This document shows positions 8,320-16,084 of a DNA stretch of 64,000 nt, piece by piece. Location of the stretch: the NCBI RefSeq assembly GCF_028550415.1, contig NZ_JAQQKX010000012.1:1-64000 (forward strand), written 5' to 3'. Position 1 is the first letter of the stretch. Each line of letters starts with the position of its first letter. The notes below the pieces were generated by a model that worked only from the letters and a program-made list of their open reading frames with translations, had not been told where the DNA came from and did no database searches. The stretch comes from Asticcacaulis aquaticus. GTDB lineage: Bacteria > Pseudomonadota > Alphaproteobacteria > Caulobacterales > Caulobacteraceae. The position numbers and the translations under genes were made by a program.

Positions 8320-9207
8320 TCAATTCGCCGGGCGCCCTCCCCCCATGCGGATTCCGTTGCACTGAGGGTATTTGCGGCATCCCCAAAATGTCTGCCCGAT
8401 ATTGCGTCCCCGTCGAGCCGTGCGCTCCACCATGGCGCCGCCGCAGTCCGGGCAGCTCTGGCCATCGAACACCGCGGCCACCTGAACGGCCTCCGTCACC
8501 GATACCTCAGACGGCAACCTACCGATGCTTATCAGCCGGTGGAGCTGTTCACCCGTCACCAGGGTGATATTCTTACCCGACGCGAAGCGTCCTGCATCGC
8601 GGGTATAATCGCCGGCGCTGACGAGATACCCTTGCGCGGCGCCTCGTTCGGCCATCAGACCGAACAGTTCCCTCACCTTTTCGACGCTGACCTTGTTCGC
8701 CTTCCAGTGCTTGCACTGGACAAGGGCCGTTTCCGATCCCCGACGCAGGATCAGATCGATGCCGCCATCGGCCCCGGCCCGGCCTGTATGCTGTACCTTA
8801 TAGCCCATAGACACGAAGGCGCGCCCCACCAGACGCTCGAATTCCTGCCAGGTCATCTCATGGAGAGAGCTGTGAACGGGAGAAGCCGCGACCCGCGCGA
8901 AGCGCTTTTCATCCTGCCAGCGGACGAGAAACGCCTTGAACCACAGGACAATGCTAAACAGCATGATCAGGGGAACGAGATATTGGAAGACAGTGGCCCA
9001 GGCTTTGATCACTGCCCAGAACAGAACATCTTGATAGAAACTGGCGACGGTCGTCACATCTTCCGGTGCAGGTAACACCGTCCATCTTGTCACCTGGCTA
9101 AAGCCGATGTGCGAGATCAGCGCCAACGGCGCCGTGACAAACGGCGGTACGCGCGAAAATTTCCGTACCAGGGTTTCGAGTACCGAAACCTGATCATACT
9201 GCGGCAC
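8320..9207 (-). CDS. Membrane-anchored Mrr-type restriction endonuclease with zinc ribbon
   Basis: 295 aa. Two predicted membrane segments lie in the first 100 residues (the second around YLVPLIMLFSIVLWFKAFLV). A PD-(D/E)xK nuclease domain of the Mrr_cat type follows (about 112-215), with catalytic pattern GADGGIDLILRR and LVQCKHWK. A C-terminal four-cysteine topoisomerase-type zinc ribbon (CPDCGGAM...FWGCRKYPQC) ends the protein. Family members are predicted to cleave modified or foreign DNA. On a conjugative plasmid it may act against competing DNA. The anchor places it at the inner membrane, where incoming DNA enters. Start at the first ATG; 760 bases upstream are largely non-coding. Confidence 0.85.
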   Translation of the reverse strand: MPQYDQVSVLETLVRKFSRVPPFVTAPLALISHIGFSQVTRWTVLPAPEDVTTVASFYQDVLFWAVIKAWATVFQYLVPLIMLFSIVLWFKAFLVRWQDEKRFARVAASPVHSSLHEMTWQEFERLVGRAFVSMGYKVQHTGRAGADGGIDLILRRGSETALVQCKHWKANKVSVEKVRELFGLMAERGAAQGYLVSAGDYTRDAGRFASGKNITLVTGEQLHRLISIGRLPSEVSVTEAVQVAAVFDGQSCPDCGGAMVERTARRGRNIGQTFWGCRKYPQCNGIRMGGGRPAN

Positions 9208-9333
9208 CGACCCCGGGGCCTATATCCGACGGCTGGCTCACTCCCGTCAAGAGCGTCAACGCCATGACTCATAGGGCCTGTGACGCTTTTTTAAACTCTT
9301 CTGGGCATACCCCTAGTAAGGGGAGTTTAGCGT

Positions 9334-9486
9334 ATGAGTAGCGGCAGCGAGGCCCGATTGGTCTTCATGGCCAATTGTGCAACAGCTCGTTGCACAAATA
9401 ATCTGGAGGATCCAGATGATGATCCTGCTCTCGGGCCTATCTATACCCCATTGGACCGACATCGTCGGCTTGACGGCGCATCATAA
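9334..9486 (+). CDS. Possible small protein, 50 aa
   Basis: MSSGSEARLVFMANCATARC, then NNLEDPDDDPALGPIYTPLD. AAGGGGAG is placed 8 bases before the ATG, one of the better ribosome sites in this part of the window. Two cysteines are six residues apart. It lies alone in a long spacer, antisense to nothing. It could equally be a chance frame; no family recognised. Confidence 0.4.
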   Translation: MSSGSEARLVFMANCATARCTNNLEDPDDDPALGPIYTPLDRHRRLDGAS

Positions 9487-9727
9487 CGCCTTCTCCTTTG
9501 CGGCACCGGCACTCATCTAGGCGGCCCGGCGAAAGGTGGAAGTGTGGGAGAAACCTCAAACGTGCTGACGGGGTTGTGATCAACGATCCTTTGTACCAAT
9601 CGCGTTCGTTGCCTATAGTCGGAGTGTCGCCGGGCTCACTTCCCCCCCCCCCTCGAATCTGGCGACATTGGCGGGCGCCCCTCCGGGCGCCCGTTCGCAT
9701 TTCAGCCGCGAATACATAAAGCGAAAG

Positions 9728-9753
9728 GTAAAGCACTTTATAAAGCGCTTTAC
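9728..9753. promoter_or_regulatory. Palindromic box shared with the par region
   Basis: GTAAAGC-A-CTTTATAAAG-C-GCTTTAC is an almost perfect 26-bp palindrome. Its right 20 bases (CACTTTATAAAGCRCTTTAC, 9734-9753) recur at 27827-27846 between the primase-like gene and parA. Probable binding site for a plasmid-encoded regulator or partition protein. Confidence 0.6.
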
Positions 9754-9966
9754 CCGTCATCTGCGTATTGAGACATCCTACCGACTAGGACTGTTCATTT
9801 CGTCCGCCCTTGCCGCCTTCAGACACGCACGTAGTGCCTGCCTGTTGCGATCCTTCCGCCCCTGATCGAAACCGAAGTGCCATGCCGTTGGTTGATTATT
9901 GTCGGTGTCGAGGCCGGCCTTTCCAGCCCGATAGCCCTGTGTCCAATGGTTGTCATATCTACCCGC

Positions 9967-10389
9967 TCAGTCGATTGCTCTTGAGATCAGTTCGGTCTCG
10001 GGGTGCGTGTAAGCAAACTCGCGGAGCCGGTGATAATTCTCGGACAGGGCGTCCGACTTGAACCGAAACGAAAGATGGGACATGGCGAACAATGTCGCCA
10101 CGATACCCGCCGCGTCTTCGGTCATCTCGTCGTCAAAATAGTTGCCGTCGCACATCAGCCGCATCCGGCCGTAGCCCGCCGGGGCCATGTAAAGCGCGCC
10201 ATTGCTGGTGCGGTAATAGTTCCAGAATCCACCCGCATATTCCCGGCAGAGATTGGACATGATATCGAAGACATAGTTTTCGGCCGAGATAAGCGGCACC
10301 CCGGGTAACATCGTCGGAATGAAATTCGTCCGCTCGTCGTCTGGTACCACGGTCGCGGTCGGTAAATTGGTCGTGACGGTATCGGTCAT
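9967..10389 (-). CDS. ardB: ArdB/KlcA-type antirestriction protein
   Basis: 140 aa, the family's usual length. The signature YAGGFWNYYRTSNGALYMAP (residues about 55-74) matches the conserved core of ArdB/KlcA proteins, which protect incoming plasmid DNA from type I restriction without acting as DNA mimics. GGAGG lies about 9 bases before the ATG. It is downstream of the RES-Xre pair on the same strand, 72 bases from the toxin stop, so it may belong to one leftward transcript. Confidence 0.85.
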   Translation of the reverse strand: MTDTVTTNLPTATVVPDDERTNFIPTMLPGVPLISAENYVFDIMSNLCREYAGGFWNYYRTSNGALYMAPAGYGRMRLMCDGNYFDDEMTEDAAGIVATLFAMSHLSFRFKSDALSENYHRLREFAYTHPETELISRAID

Positions 10390-10461
10390 GGGAAAGGCCT
10401 CCTTCAGGCAGTGAACCGCCTTCGGGAAGCCCTTCCTTTTTCTTTTAGCGACCTGTTACGC

Positions 10462-10938
10462 CTAGCCCCTCAGTCGAGGATCGTAAAACCATTTGCGAAC
10501 GATCTCGACGTCGATCCGCGCCATGTCGTGATGTTCAGGATTTATCAGGATGCAGGATTCCTCCGGCACAACGATCGAAGGCACCACCAGCAGGGCTTCG
10601 GCCCCCGACTTCACCCAGTTCGTGCCATAGGCCATACTGGGAAGACCGGCAGGCGAAGCATCCCATCCCTTTGGTGCCGTCGTGTCCGTCAGTACCTGCC
10701 TTGCCGCCCAGATATCATCGGGTATCTCATAGGCCACGAGAAAGCGATTGAACGGCAGCTCAGTCTCAATGTGGACCGCAGTCTCCAGGCAACACAAGGC
10801 CCGGCTCTCCGCCGTGTAAATCAGGCGGGTGTCCTTGTAGTTCCACCGACCGCCGGTCTTGGACGCGCCAATGCCTGTTTTGTCATCCGCGCTATAGTCG
10901 GGCGTGACGGTCCCGATTCGCCACACCACGTGACTCAT
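10462..10938 (-). CDS. RES-domain toxin
   Basis: 158 aa. RES fold indicated by WRIGT near the start, GGRWN (the conserved Arg-x-Ser-like pocket region), IYTAESRALCCLETAVH and the C-terminal PEHHDMARI. RES toxins are ADP-ribosyltransferase-like NAD(P)-phosphorylases that deplete NAD+ when their antitoxin is lost. The ATG overlaps the TGA of the upstream Xre antitoxin gene (ATGA), so they are translated together. Serves plasmid stabilisation or, by NAD+ loss, possibly phage defence. Confidence 0.88.
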   Translation of the reverse strand: MSHVVWRIGTVTPDYSADDKTGIGASKTGGRWNYKDTRLIYTAESRALCCLETAVHIETELPFNRFLVAYEIPDDIWAARQVLTDTTAPKGWDASPAGLPSMAYGTNWVKSGAEALLVVPSIVVPEESCILINPEHHDMARIDVEIVRKWFYDPRLRG

Positions 10939-11507
10939 GAGTAGGCGCCACTCTGCTGCCGTGAGAGCAAGTCCGAAACGAGCTTCAAGCCTTCATTCGT
11001 GTCGAGGAATTGCAATGGCGTGCTTCCCCCGAGCGCCCGATGCGGTTCGGTCAGCCACCGACCGACCCAACCGGCTGCGTCGAATTCATCTTCTCCACCG
11101 GAGTCGCTGATCATCGTCTGGACCTGACCAACCAGCGAAGCCACGCCCAGCACCTTTTCGCTGTCGGGCGGCGACAGGGGTTTTTTCTCCGATATCTTCC
11201 GGCTCACTGTCGCTTGCGAAATCCGCAGAGCCGACAGGAATTCCTTCTGTGCGAGGCCCAGGTCGTCGGACATATTTCGCACCGAAACCGCTTCCACGCC
11301 GTGTCGGATGAGATCGATCCGTTCTGCGGCCGCACATCGGAAAAAGAATAGATATTTGGATCTGTCCGTAGCGACCCAACGATGCCAAGCATTCACCGTT
11401 GGAACCTGCGTATGAACGAACTCGCCCGTCGAAGCATCGCGGGAGATGCGCGGCACCGCGCCGACTTTGCGCGCCTTGCCTGTTGAAGGCTTGATGACAA
11501 TCGACAT
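10935..11507 (-). CDS. Xre/MbcA/ParS-type antitoxin (partner of RES toxin)
   Basis: 190 aa from the ATG at 11507, which has GGAG 8 bases upstream; a TTG at 11519 is less likely. An Xre-like helix-turn-helix lies around SALRISQATVSRKISEKK. The C-terminal DUF2384 toxin-binding domain shows AAGWVGRWLTEPHRALGGST and ends at the toxin junction. These antitoxins block the RES active site and repress their own promoter. The spacer upstream (11508-11694) is shared with the divergent phosphoribosyltransferase-like gene. Confidence 0.85.
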   Translation of the reverse strand: MSIVIKPSTGKARKVGAVPRISRDASTGEFVHTQVPTVNAWHRWVATDRSKYLFFFRCAAAERIDLIRHGVEAVSVRNMSDDLGLAQKEFLSALRISQATVSRKISEKKPLSPPDSEKVLGVASLVGQVQTMISDSGGEDEFDAAGWVGRWLTEPHRALGGSTPLQFLDTNEGLKLVSDLLSRQQSGAYS

Positions 11508-11694
11508 GTCTAACTCCAAATGGATGTTTTGACACTATCATTTGGATGCGCTTTTGTACATTCGCAAGATGTACGATTCCGCAGGTTGCGAGGGAGCGAC
11601 ACTCTCCGGAGTCTGCGCGCGTGGCCGTTTGCGCGACGGGTCCAATAGTGATAGGCGATGCGGCAAGGCAACAGGAATCGGGGCGGGCTAAGGG

Positions 11695-12474
11695 TTGGGA
11701 CTGATAATCGACGATAAGGTAGTGATCGTCGATCACGCGGTGAACGGGCATCTGGTCACCACAGTCGACGGCAATCCAGCCTTTGATAAAATCGACCATC
11801 TGCCGATCTACAGCGTGTTCCAGAGGCTGTTCGACTCGGCCAAGGCGTCACGGGATCGGGGCCAGAAGGTTCGCGGCGACAATTTTCCGCTGATATACGC
11901 TTTGAAGGGGCTCGATGAGCTGACCATTCCCTTCAGCAGCCTGAAACGATTGAACGAGAGCATTCCGGGTATTTTGGCCGTGATCGAGGCCCAACTGGCT
12001 GGCCAGGTCGATGTGATTGCCCCGATGCCCTCCTCCTCGACTCTGGCCGATATGCTGGCATGCCGGCTGGCCTATGACATGAAGCTTCGCTATGTCCCCC
12101 GGCTGTTCTCCAAGGCAACCAACGCGCAGGCCATCGCCGATATTGCCCAGGTTCTGGAAAACGACCCGAAGTCGATCCCACGCGGCGATGAAAAGACCGT
12201 CCGGAACGTGGTGCAGCACCTTCGGGATCGTCCTGAGGAAGCCTTCACCTCAAAAAGCGTCCAAACCTCGGTACGCCACTACTTCACGCCGCTTGTTCTG
12301 AACGCAGTGCCTGAGGACCTCGCTGCCGACAGTCGCTTCTTGCTGGTCGATGACTTGCTCAGCACGGGGGGAACGCTTATATCTGCCGATAAGAGGCTGG
12401 CTGAGGCCGGCTTCGGCGCACCGCGGCAGTGCGTCACATGGTTTAGTCGAGCGGGCAAGAAGAAGCGCGTCTAA
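11695..12474 (+). CDS. Phosphoribosyltransferase-like protein
   Basis: 259 aa. The C-terminal half has the type I PRTase PRPP-binding loop LLVDDLLSTGGTL near residues 222-234, preceded by VDVIAPMPSSST, consistent with the fold's PRPP/pyrophosphate loops. The N-terminal 100 residues are unassigned. It reads from a TTG with only a weak AGGG upstream; no ATG precedes the conserved part, so the start is uncertain. It does not resemble housekeeping purine or pyrimidine PRTases closely. It sits between a toxin-antitoxin pair and an RNA/RloAB module, which suggests a conflict-related role; that is inference. Confidence 0.7.
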   Translation: MGLIIDDKVVIVDHAVNGHLVTTVDGNPAFDKIDHLPIYSVFQRLFDSAKASRDRGQKVRGDNFPLIYALKGLDELTIPFSSLKRLNESIPGILAVIEAQLAGQVDVIAPMPSSSTLADMLACRLAYDMKLRYVPRLFSKATNAQAIADIAQVLENDPKSIPRGDEKTVRNVVQHLRDRPEEAFTSKSVQTSVRHYFTPLVLNAVPEDLAADSRFLLVDDLLSTGGTLISADKRLAEAGFGAPRQCVTWFSRAGKKKRV

Positions 12475-12482
12475 CCGTAACG

Positions 12483-12502
12483 GCCCCGTGCGAAGGGGCT
12501 TA
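12483..12502 (+). terminator. Hairpin after the PRTase-like gene
   Basis: GGCCCC and GGGGCT arms around GTGCGAA, starting 9 bases past the stop codon. There is no clear T tract, so termination is probable rather than certain. Confidence 0.4.
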
Positions 12503-12506
12503 GACA

Positions 12507-12535
12507 TTGACAATCCGCCCTTACGGTGTTAGAGA
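12507..12535 (+). promoter_or_regulatory. Promoter-like sequence for the structured RNA
   Basis: TTGACA at 12507-12512, a 17-base spacer, then TAGAGA at 12530-12535 as a weak -10. The predicted start, about 12541, coincides with the 5' base of the closing stem of the RNA below. Confidence 0.4.
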
Positions 12536-12539
12536 TAAG

Positions 12540-12704
12540 GTCCACTTCGGTGGCGAGCGTGCTTGAGATGCCCCGCTCGTTAAAGATCAGAAGCATCCCG
12601 CGTAGCGCTTCACGGCCAGGTCGTAAAGACCAAGTAGTGGACGATTAGGCAGCGGCTAATCAGATTTATATGGAATGAAGCAGGCTCAACGGCCTGCTTT
12701 TTTT
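12540..12704 (+). ncRNA. Candidate structured non-coding RNA, ~165 nt
   Basis: A closing stem GTCCACT (12540-12546) with AGTGGAC (12636-12642) encloses three hairpins: CGAGCG/CGCTCG (12554-12559, 12574-12579), GAAGC/GCTTC (12590-12594, 12607-12611) and GGTC/GACC with loop GTAAA (12619-12622, 12628-12631). A 3' hairpin GATTAG/CTAATC (12643-12648, 12656-12661) follows, and then an intrinsic terminator. No protein is supported here. A tRNA-like cloverleaf was considered, but loop sequences and size do not fit a tRNA. It could be a copy-control, regulatory or defence-associated RNA. Not matched to a known family. Confidence 0.5.
12680..12704 (+). terminator. Rho-independent terminator
   Basis: GCAGGC-TCAACG-GCCTGC followed by seven T. 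A textbook terminator on the plus strand, ending the candidate RNA. Confidence 0.85.
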
Positions 12705-12747
12705 CTGCCTGCTATTCGGACTGGGGCTTCGCCATGCCACCCGCGCG

Positions 12748-12807
12748 AGGGATCGAGGCCCGAAGGGCGAAGACCCGCATCGCGGGGCTGACTTGCGACG
12801 AGCCCGG
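12748..12807. repeat. Dispersed ~60-bp repeat, copy 2
   Basis: Same sequence and orientation as 4264-4325: AGGGATCGAGGCCCGAAGGG, then CGAAGACCCGC, a shortened loop, GCGGGGCTGACTTGCGA and GAGCCCGG. As with copy 1, it lies a short distance beyond the stop of a minus-strand gene. Confidence 0.75.
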
Positions 12808-12866
12808 TCCTGTCGAAGACAGGACGCGCCCCCTTCCCTGCCCGACACTAAACAGATAACGGGTGC

Positions 12867-14117
12867 TTACCTATCGAGCGCGAGCGTCAGTTGGGCGATT
12901 TCCTGACTCTCCGCCAGTGCTATGCTTTCCGCAATCAAATGTTCCAGCACTTGCCTGATGCGACTGAAATCATATTGACTATGGGTGTCCGCCAGCGCCA
13001 GAAACGCCCGCATGACCTCACCTTTATTGACGAGTTCCCCCTGATACACACCGAGTTCGCGATTGAAATTGTTCCACTGGACAAATGCGCCCTCAGGCAG
13101 TTGCAGGTAACACTCGATGGCGGCGGCCTTGCCGTTGATGTCGGAAAAATGCGCGCCTTCCGGTCCTTTGGTTGCGAAGCGCTTGAAGTCATCGAGATCG
13201 GGAAGCTTTAGGGCGCGCATATTCGGCAAAAGGGACAACTTCCGTGTCCTTTCGTGGCCGGCGACACCTTCGGCATCGTTGTCGAAGAGGAACAGGACGT
13301 TCCTGGAATAGCCTATGCTTACCAGCCCTTTTGCGAAATTACAGAGGTTGCCGATACCGGTGAACGGATAGCCCTCCTTCATATCCACGAACTGGAAGAA
13401 GTCGGCCAGGTGCGGGAAGAGAAGGTCGAAACCGTGACGGATGATATTGGCGTCGGAACTGCCTTCGGTAACGATCAGGAAGCGCTCAGAAGGCGAAGCC
13501 CCGCCCTCAAACGTTTCCTCCCGCGCCCAACCGCCATCCAAAACGTCGGCATATTGCCACGTCACCGGCAGCTTGGCCGCCAGTGGGTTCTCGGCAAGCA
13601 AGTGCAGAACGGTGTAGGCGCTGAGATTCTCCATCGCTTCCGCCGCTGCATGGCGTACATGAAGCGGGTCATCGACAATGTGCTCAAGTCCCAACCGATC
13701 AAACAGCTGACGCCGGAAAAACTTTCCGAAGTCCTCACCGTCACCATAATCGGCCGACATAGCCTCAACGTCACAGGTTCTGAGCGCTTGGGCCAGATGC
13801 TCATAGGTGAAGGCATCCGTATCGGAGTCATTCACCCCCGAATAATAGGCAAATTCCTGACGGGCCCACGCATCCGTGCACCCTAAAAGCTTCAGCCGAT
13901 CAATAATCAGGGCGAGCGGTTTGGAAAGGCCCGGCTGATCCACGCGCACCAGATTGTAACCGCCGTCGGCCTTATGTTTGTTGTTCTCGTCGACATAATA
14001 GTAGGGAACAAGCGCCTGGTCCCCTTTTTGGAACAACGAACCATGGTCGGTAAAACCGGAGTTCTTGCCCCAGTCTATTTCCAGACGCCCTACGCTCAGA
14101 TGAATCATCGACCCCAT
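12867..14117 (-). CDS. HEPN/Toprim-associated domain protein
   Basis: 416 aa (or 413 from a second ATG at 14108). The N-terminus LSVGRLEIDWGKNSGFTDHG is characteristic of the HEPN/Toprim N-terminal domain. A Toprim domain follows at about 205-310, with the metal-binding Glu in FLIVTEGSSDAN and DxD in FLFDNDAEG. HEPN/Toprim proteins are known from genomic-conflict loci as predicted RNA- or DNA-cleaving effectors. It lies 63 bases downstream of rloB on the same strand, so three genes probably form one transcript. No classic R-x4-6-H HEPN motif is obvious, so the effector activity likely rests on Toprim. Confidence 0.75.
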   Translation of the reverse strand: MGSMIHLSVGRLEIDWGKNSGFTDHGSLFQKGDQALVPYYYVDENNKHKADGGYNLVRVDQPGLSKPLALIIDRLKLLGCTDAWARQEFAYYSGVNDSDTDAFTYEHLAQALRTCDVEAMSADYGDGEDFGKFFRRQLFDRLGLEHIVDDPLHVRHAAAEAMENLSAYTVLHLLAENPLAAKLPVTWQYADVLDGGWAREETFEGGASPSERFLIVTEGSSDANIIRHGFDLLFPHLADFFQFVDMKEGYPFTGIGNLCNFAKGLVSIGYSRNVLFLFDNDAEGVAGHERTRKLSLLPNMRALKLPDLDDFKRFATKGPEGAHFSDINGKAAAIECYLQLPEGAFVQWNNFNRELGVYQGELVNKGEVMRAFLALADTHSQYDFSRIRQVLEHLIAESIALAESQEIAQLTLALDR

Positions 14118-14180
14118 GAAACGCAGCTTACATCAGCCATCCTAACGGCAAAAGGTCGACGGCTGCGATATGAACAGGTC

Positions 14181-14726
14181 TCACACCAGCCCTGCCGCAA
14201 CGAGCAGTTCCCGCAACTCCGGCTCGACGTCAGACACGCGGACCAGATGATCGCGGGAGAGATGGCGCGCATAGTCGTTCCCTGGCAATCCCTTCTCATA
14301 CTGGGGCCACTCACGCTGCAGCGCCGACATAGCGGTGGCTGCATCCGGCGGCTGATGCCGGGTTCGTCCCTCGAAATGCCGAAGCAGGACCGCCTCGTGC
14401 ACGGGCACTTGCCGGATGACCCTCACGCCGATCCGTACGGCAAGCGCATAGGCCTGAGCCGCCCTTTGCGGTGTTCTCGGATCGCGATCGGTATCGAGGA
14501 GTGCGAACCTGTGATCGAAGGGGAAGGTTCGCGCTTCCTCCTTTTCAATGAAATCTTCGAACCACTCCAGTCGAGCCAGACTGTCTCCACCGCGCAGATG
14601 TCTGGGCTGGATATAGACGCCCTGGCCCAGATCCCGGCTCAGTCTGGCCAGAAAGGCGGCATAGCCCTCCTCCGACTTCCCTTCGCAGCCAACCAGTATC
14701 CTTCGATGTGGACCTGACGCACGCAT
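14181..14726 (-). CDS. RloB-like Toprim-family protein (AbiLii type)
   Basis: 181 aa, the usual RloB length. Starts MRASGPHRRILVGCEGKSEE; the Glu of CEGKSEEGY and DTDRD in FALLDTDRDPRT are the Toprim-like metal-binding positions. RloB proteins accompany RloA/AbiLi ATPases in abortive-infection loci, where the nuclease-like subunit is thought to be unleashed on phage sensing. Its ATG overlaps the TGA of the ATPase gene (TGATG), so production is coupled. Confidence 0.82.
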   Translation of the reverse strand: MRASGPHRRILVGCEGKSEEGYAAFLARLSRDLGQGVYIQPRHLRGGDSLARLEWFEDFIEKEEARTFPFDHRFALLDTDRDPRTPQRAAQAYALAVRIGVRVIRQVPVHEAVLLRHFEGRTRHQPPDAATAMSALQREWPQYEKGLPGNDYARHLSRDHLVRVSDVEPELRELLVAAGLV

Positions 14727-15970
14727 CAGCCGACAATCGGCACGCCGCCGAGCGCGCCCGACAGGTACTTCTTATAGAGGTTGGCTGACCGGCGAACCGG
14801 CGCCTTGTCTTCCTGCGACGACATATCCGCCAGAGTGTAGAAGTGTGTGCGTCCTTGCGACGTCTTTTCCGCGATGACGACTTCGTCCTTGGTCAGATAT
14901 TCCAGCAAGGTTGCCGAATGACAGCTCATCCATAGCTGGCTGCCTCCGCGGTTCCGATCCTGATCATCATAGAACCAGCGCAGGATTTCGGGGAGAACCA
15001 GCGGGTGAAGAAGCGTATCGAATTCATCGACCAAGGCGACGCCGCCCATCGACAGGGCCTCGGCCAAAACCGGAAACAGGCGGACGAAGGCCTGCGTACC
15101 CTGGCTCTCCATCTCCCATGGCAGATCGCGCGTGTGGCCGGCATGGGTAAACCGCCCTTGCGGGCCGAGATTGGGCACATCCTCGACGGCAAACTGCTGA
15201 ATACCCAGATCGATGCGGCTCAAATCGCGGTTCAGGGCCTTCAATAGAACAGGATCGGCCTTCAGGCGCTGCATCAGGGTGTGGTCGCCGGACATGAAGG
15301 CGGGAACAACGTTGAGATTGGTGTAAACCCAGCTTCCCAAGGCCTTGGCGTAAAAATGTGCCGTCGGATGCGTAAAGAAGGCGAACGTCGAGATTAGCGA
15401 GGCATCGGGTTTCAGGGTGTTCAGCAGGTGGCGGAAGCCGTTAAGGCGGAACTGCGCGGCGTTCTTGACCACCTCATTGCCTTGCCGATCGAACACCTTC
15501 GACCACTTGATCTTTCGGGCCGGTCGCTGGGAAAGGGTCTCAGAAATGACGTGCGACACCATCCCGTGCTCGGCCTGAACGACCAGTTCATAGCGCAAGG
15601 TGCCCATTTCATAAGGGGCGCCTTCTGAGAGATATTCCGGATTGATGATCCCACCGACTTCGATGGCGAGGCGGGTCGGCTTCGTCAGGCACTCGTCGTC
15701 ATTGAAGGGATGGATATCCTGACTGATCTCGGTAGGTGTCGCCGAGTTGCAGACAAACCCCGCGATAAACTCGATCGCGCGCAGGAGGGTCGTCTTACCG
15801 GACGCATTGGCGCCATAGATGGCGATAATCTTCGGCGCGCGCTGATCAGACCCCTCGTACAGAGGCATAAGGTGCTCTTCGTCGGCCCGCACATTATCGG
15901 CCACGGTGAGGTCGAGAACCTGCCGCTCCCGCACCGAATAGAAGTTCTCGATTTCAACCCGATAGATCAT
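14726..15970 (-). CDS. RloA/AbiLi-like AAA ATPase
   Basis: 414 aa, OLD/AAA_15-like ABC-type ATPase. Walker A YGANASGKTTLL near residues 53-64, Walker B VALVDEFDTLLHP near 315, the H-loop-like WMSCHSATLLEYL, and the signature-like ESQGTQAF before Walker B. Pairs with RloB as the sensor/regulator in AbiL-type abortive infection. AAGGACGAG just before the ATG. First gene of the leftward operon RloA-RloB-HEPN/Toprim. It is separated from the DUF2493 gene upstream by a strong terminator, so it has its own promoter between 15970 and 16054. Confidence 0.85.
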   Translation of the reverse strand: MIYRVEIENFYSVRERQVLDLTVADNVRADEEHLMPLYEGSDQRAPKIIAIYGANASGKTTLLRAIEFIAGFVCNSATPTEISQDIHPFNDDECLTKPTRLAIEVGGIINPEYLSEGAPYEMGTLRYELVVQAEHGMVSHVISETLSQRPARKIKWSKVFDRQGNEVVKNAAQFRLNGFRHLLNTLKPDASLISTFAFFTHPTAHFYAKALGSWVYTNLNVVPAFMSGDHTLMQRLKADPVLLKALNRDLSRIDLGIQQFAVEDVPNLGPQGRFTHAGHTRDLPWEMESQGTQAFVRLFPVLAEALSMGGVALVDEFDTLLHPLVLPEILRWFYDDQDRNRGGSQLWMSCHSATLLEYLTKDEVVIAEKTSQGRTHFYTLADMSSQEDKAPVRRSANLYKKYLSGALGGVPIVG

Positions 15971-16054
15971 TCTCGTCCTTCCACAAGCCTATATAAATGC
16001 GACTTCGACAATAATTTGTCAATCTCGGCATTTCATTCGGCAGGGAACACAAGA

Positions 16055-16076
16055 AACCCCCGCGTGAGCGGGGGTT
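16055..16076 (-). terminator. Rho-independent terminator after the SLOG gene
   Basis: AACCCCCGC-GTGA-GCGGGGGTT, a perfect 9-bp stem; on the minus strand it is followed by TCTTGT. It separates the SLOG gene from the RloAB operon. Confidence 0.8.
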
Positions 16077-16084
16077 AGCGGCCG

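Larger units (their letters stand above)
9208..9966. other. Long spacer: one small ORF, hairpins and a palindrome
   Basis: Contains a 50-aa reading frame (9334-9486), an 11-base C tract (9642-9652), a GGGCGCCC-CTCC-GGGCGCCC hairpin near 9674-9693, and the palindromic box at 9728-9753. A 107-aa minus-strand frame here is not convincing. Confidence 0.4.

Noticed and set aside
7594-9075. 493-aa plus-strand open frame
   Set aside because: It lies antisense to the 171-aa and Mrr-like genes, has low-complexity Arg/His/Gly composition and no domain; it is a GC-driven shadow frame.
9437-9760. 107-aa minus-strand frame
   Set aside because: Composition is Arg/Gly rich with no start signal, and it crosses a poly-C tract and a palindromic site.
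12540-12642. tRNA-like gene
   Set aside because: A 7-bp closing stem with three hairpins looks like a cloverleaf, but it is about 103 nt with no TTCRA loop, no CCA-type end and unsuitable arm sizes.
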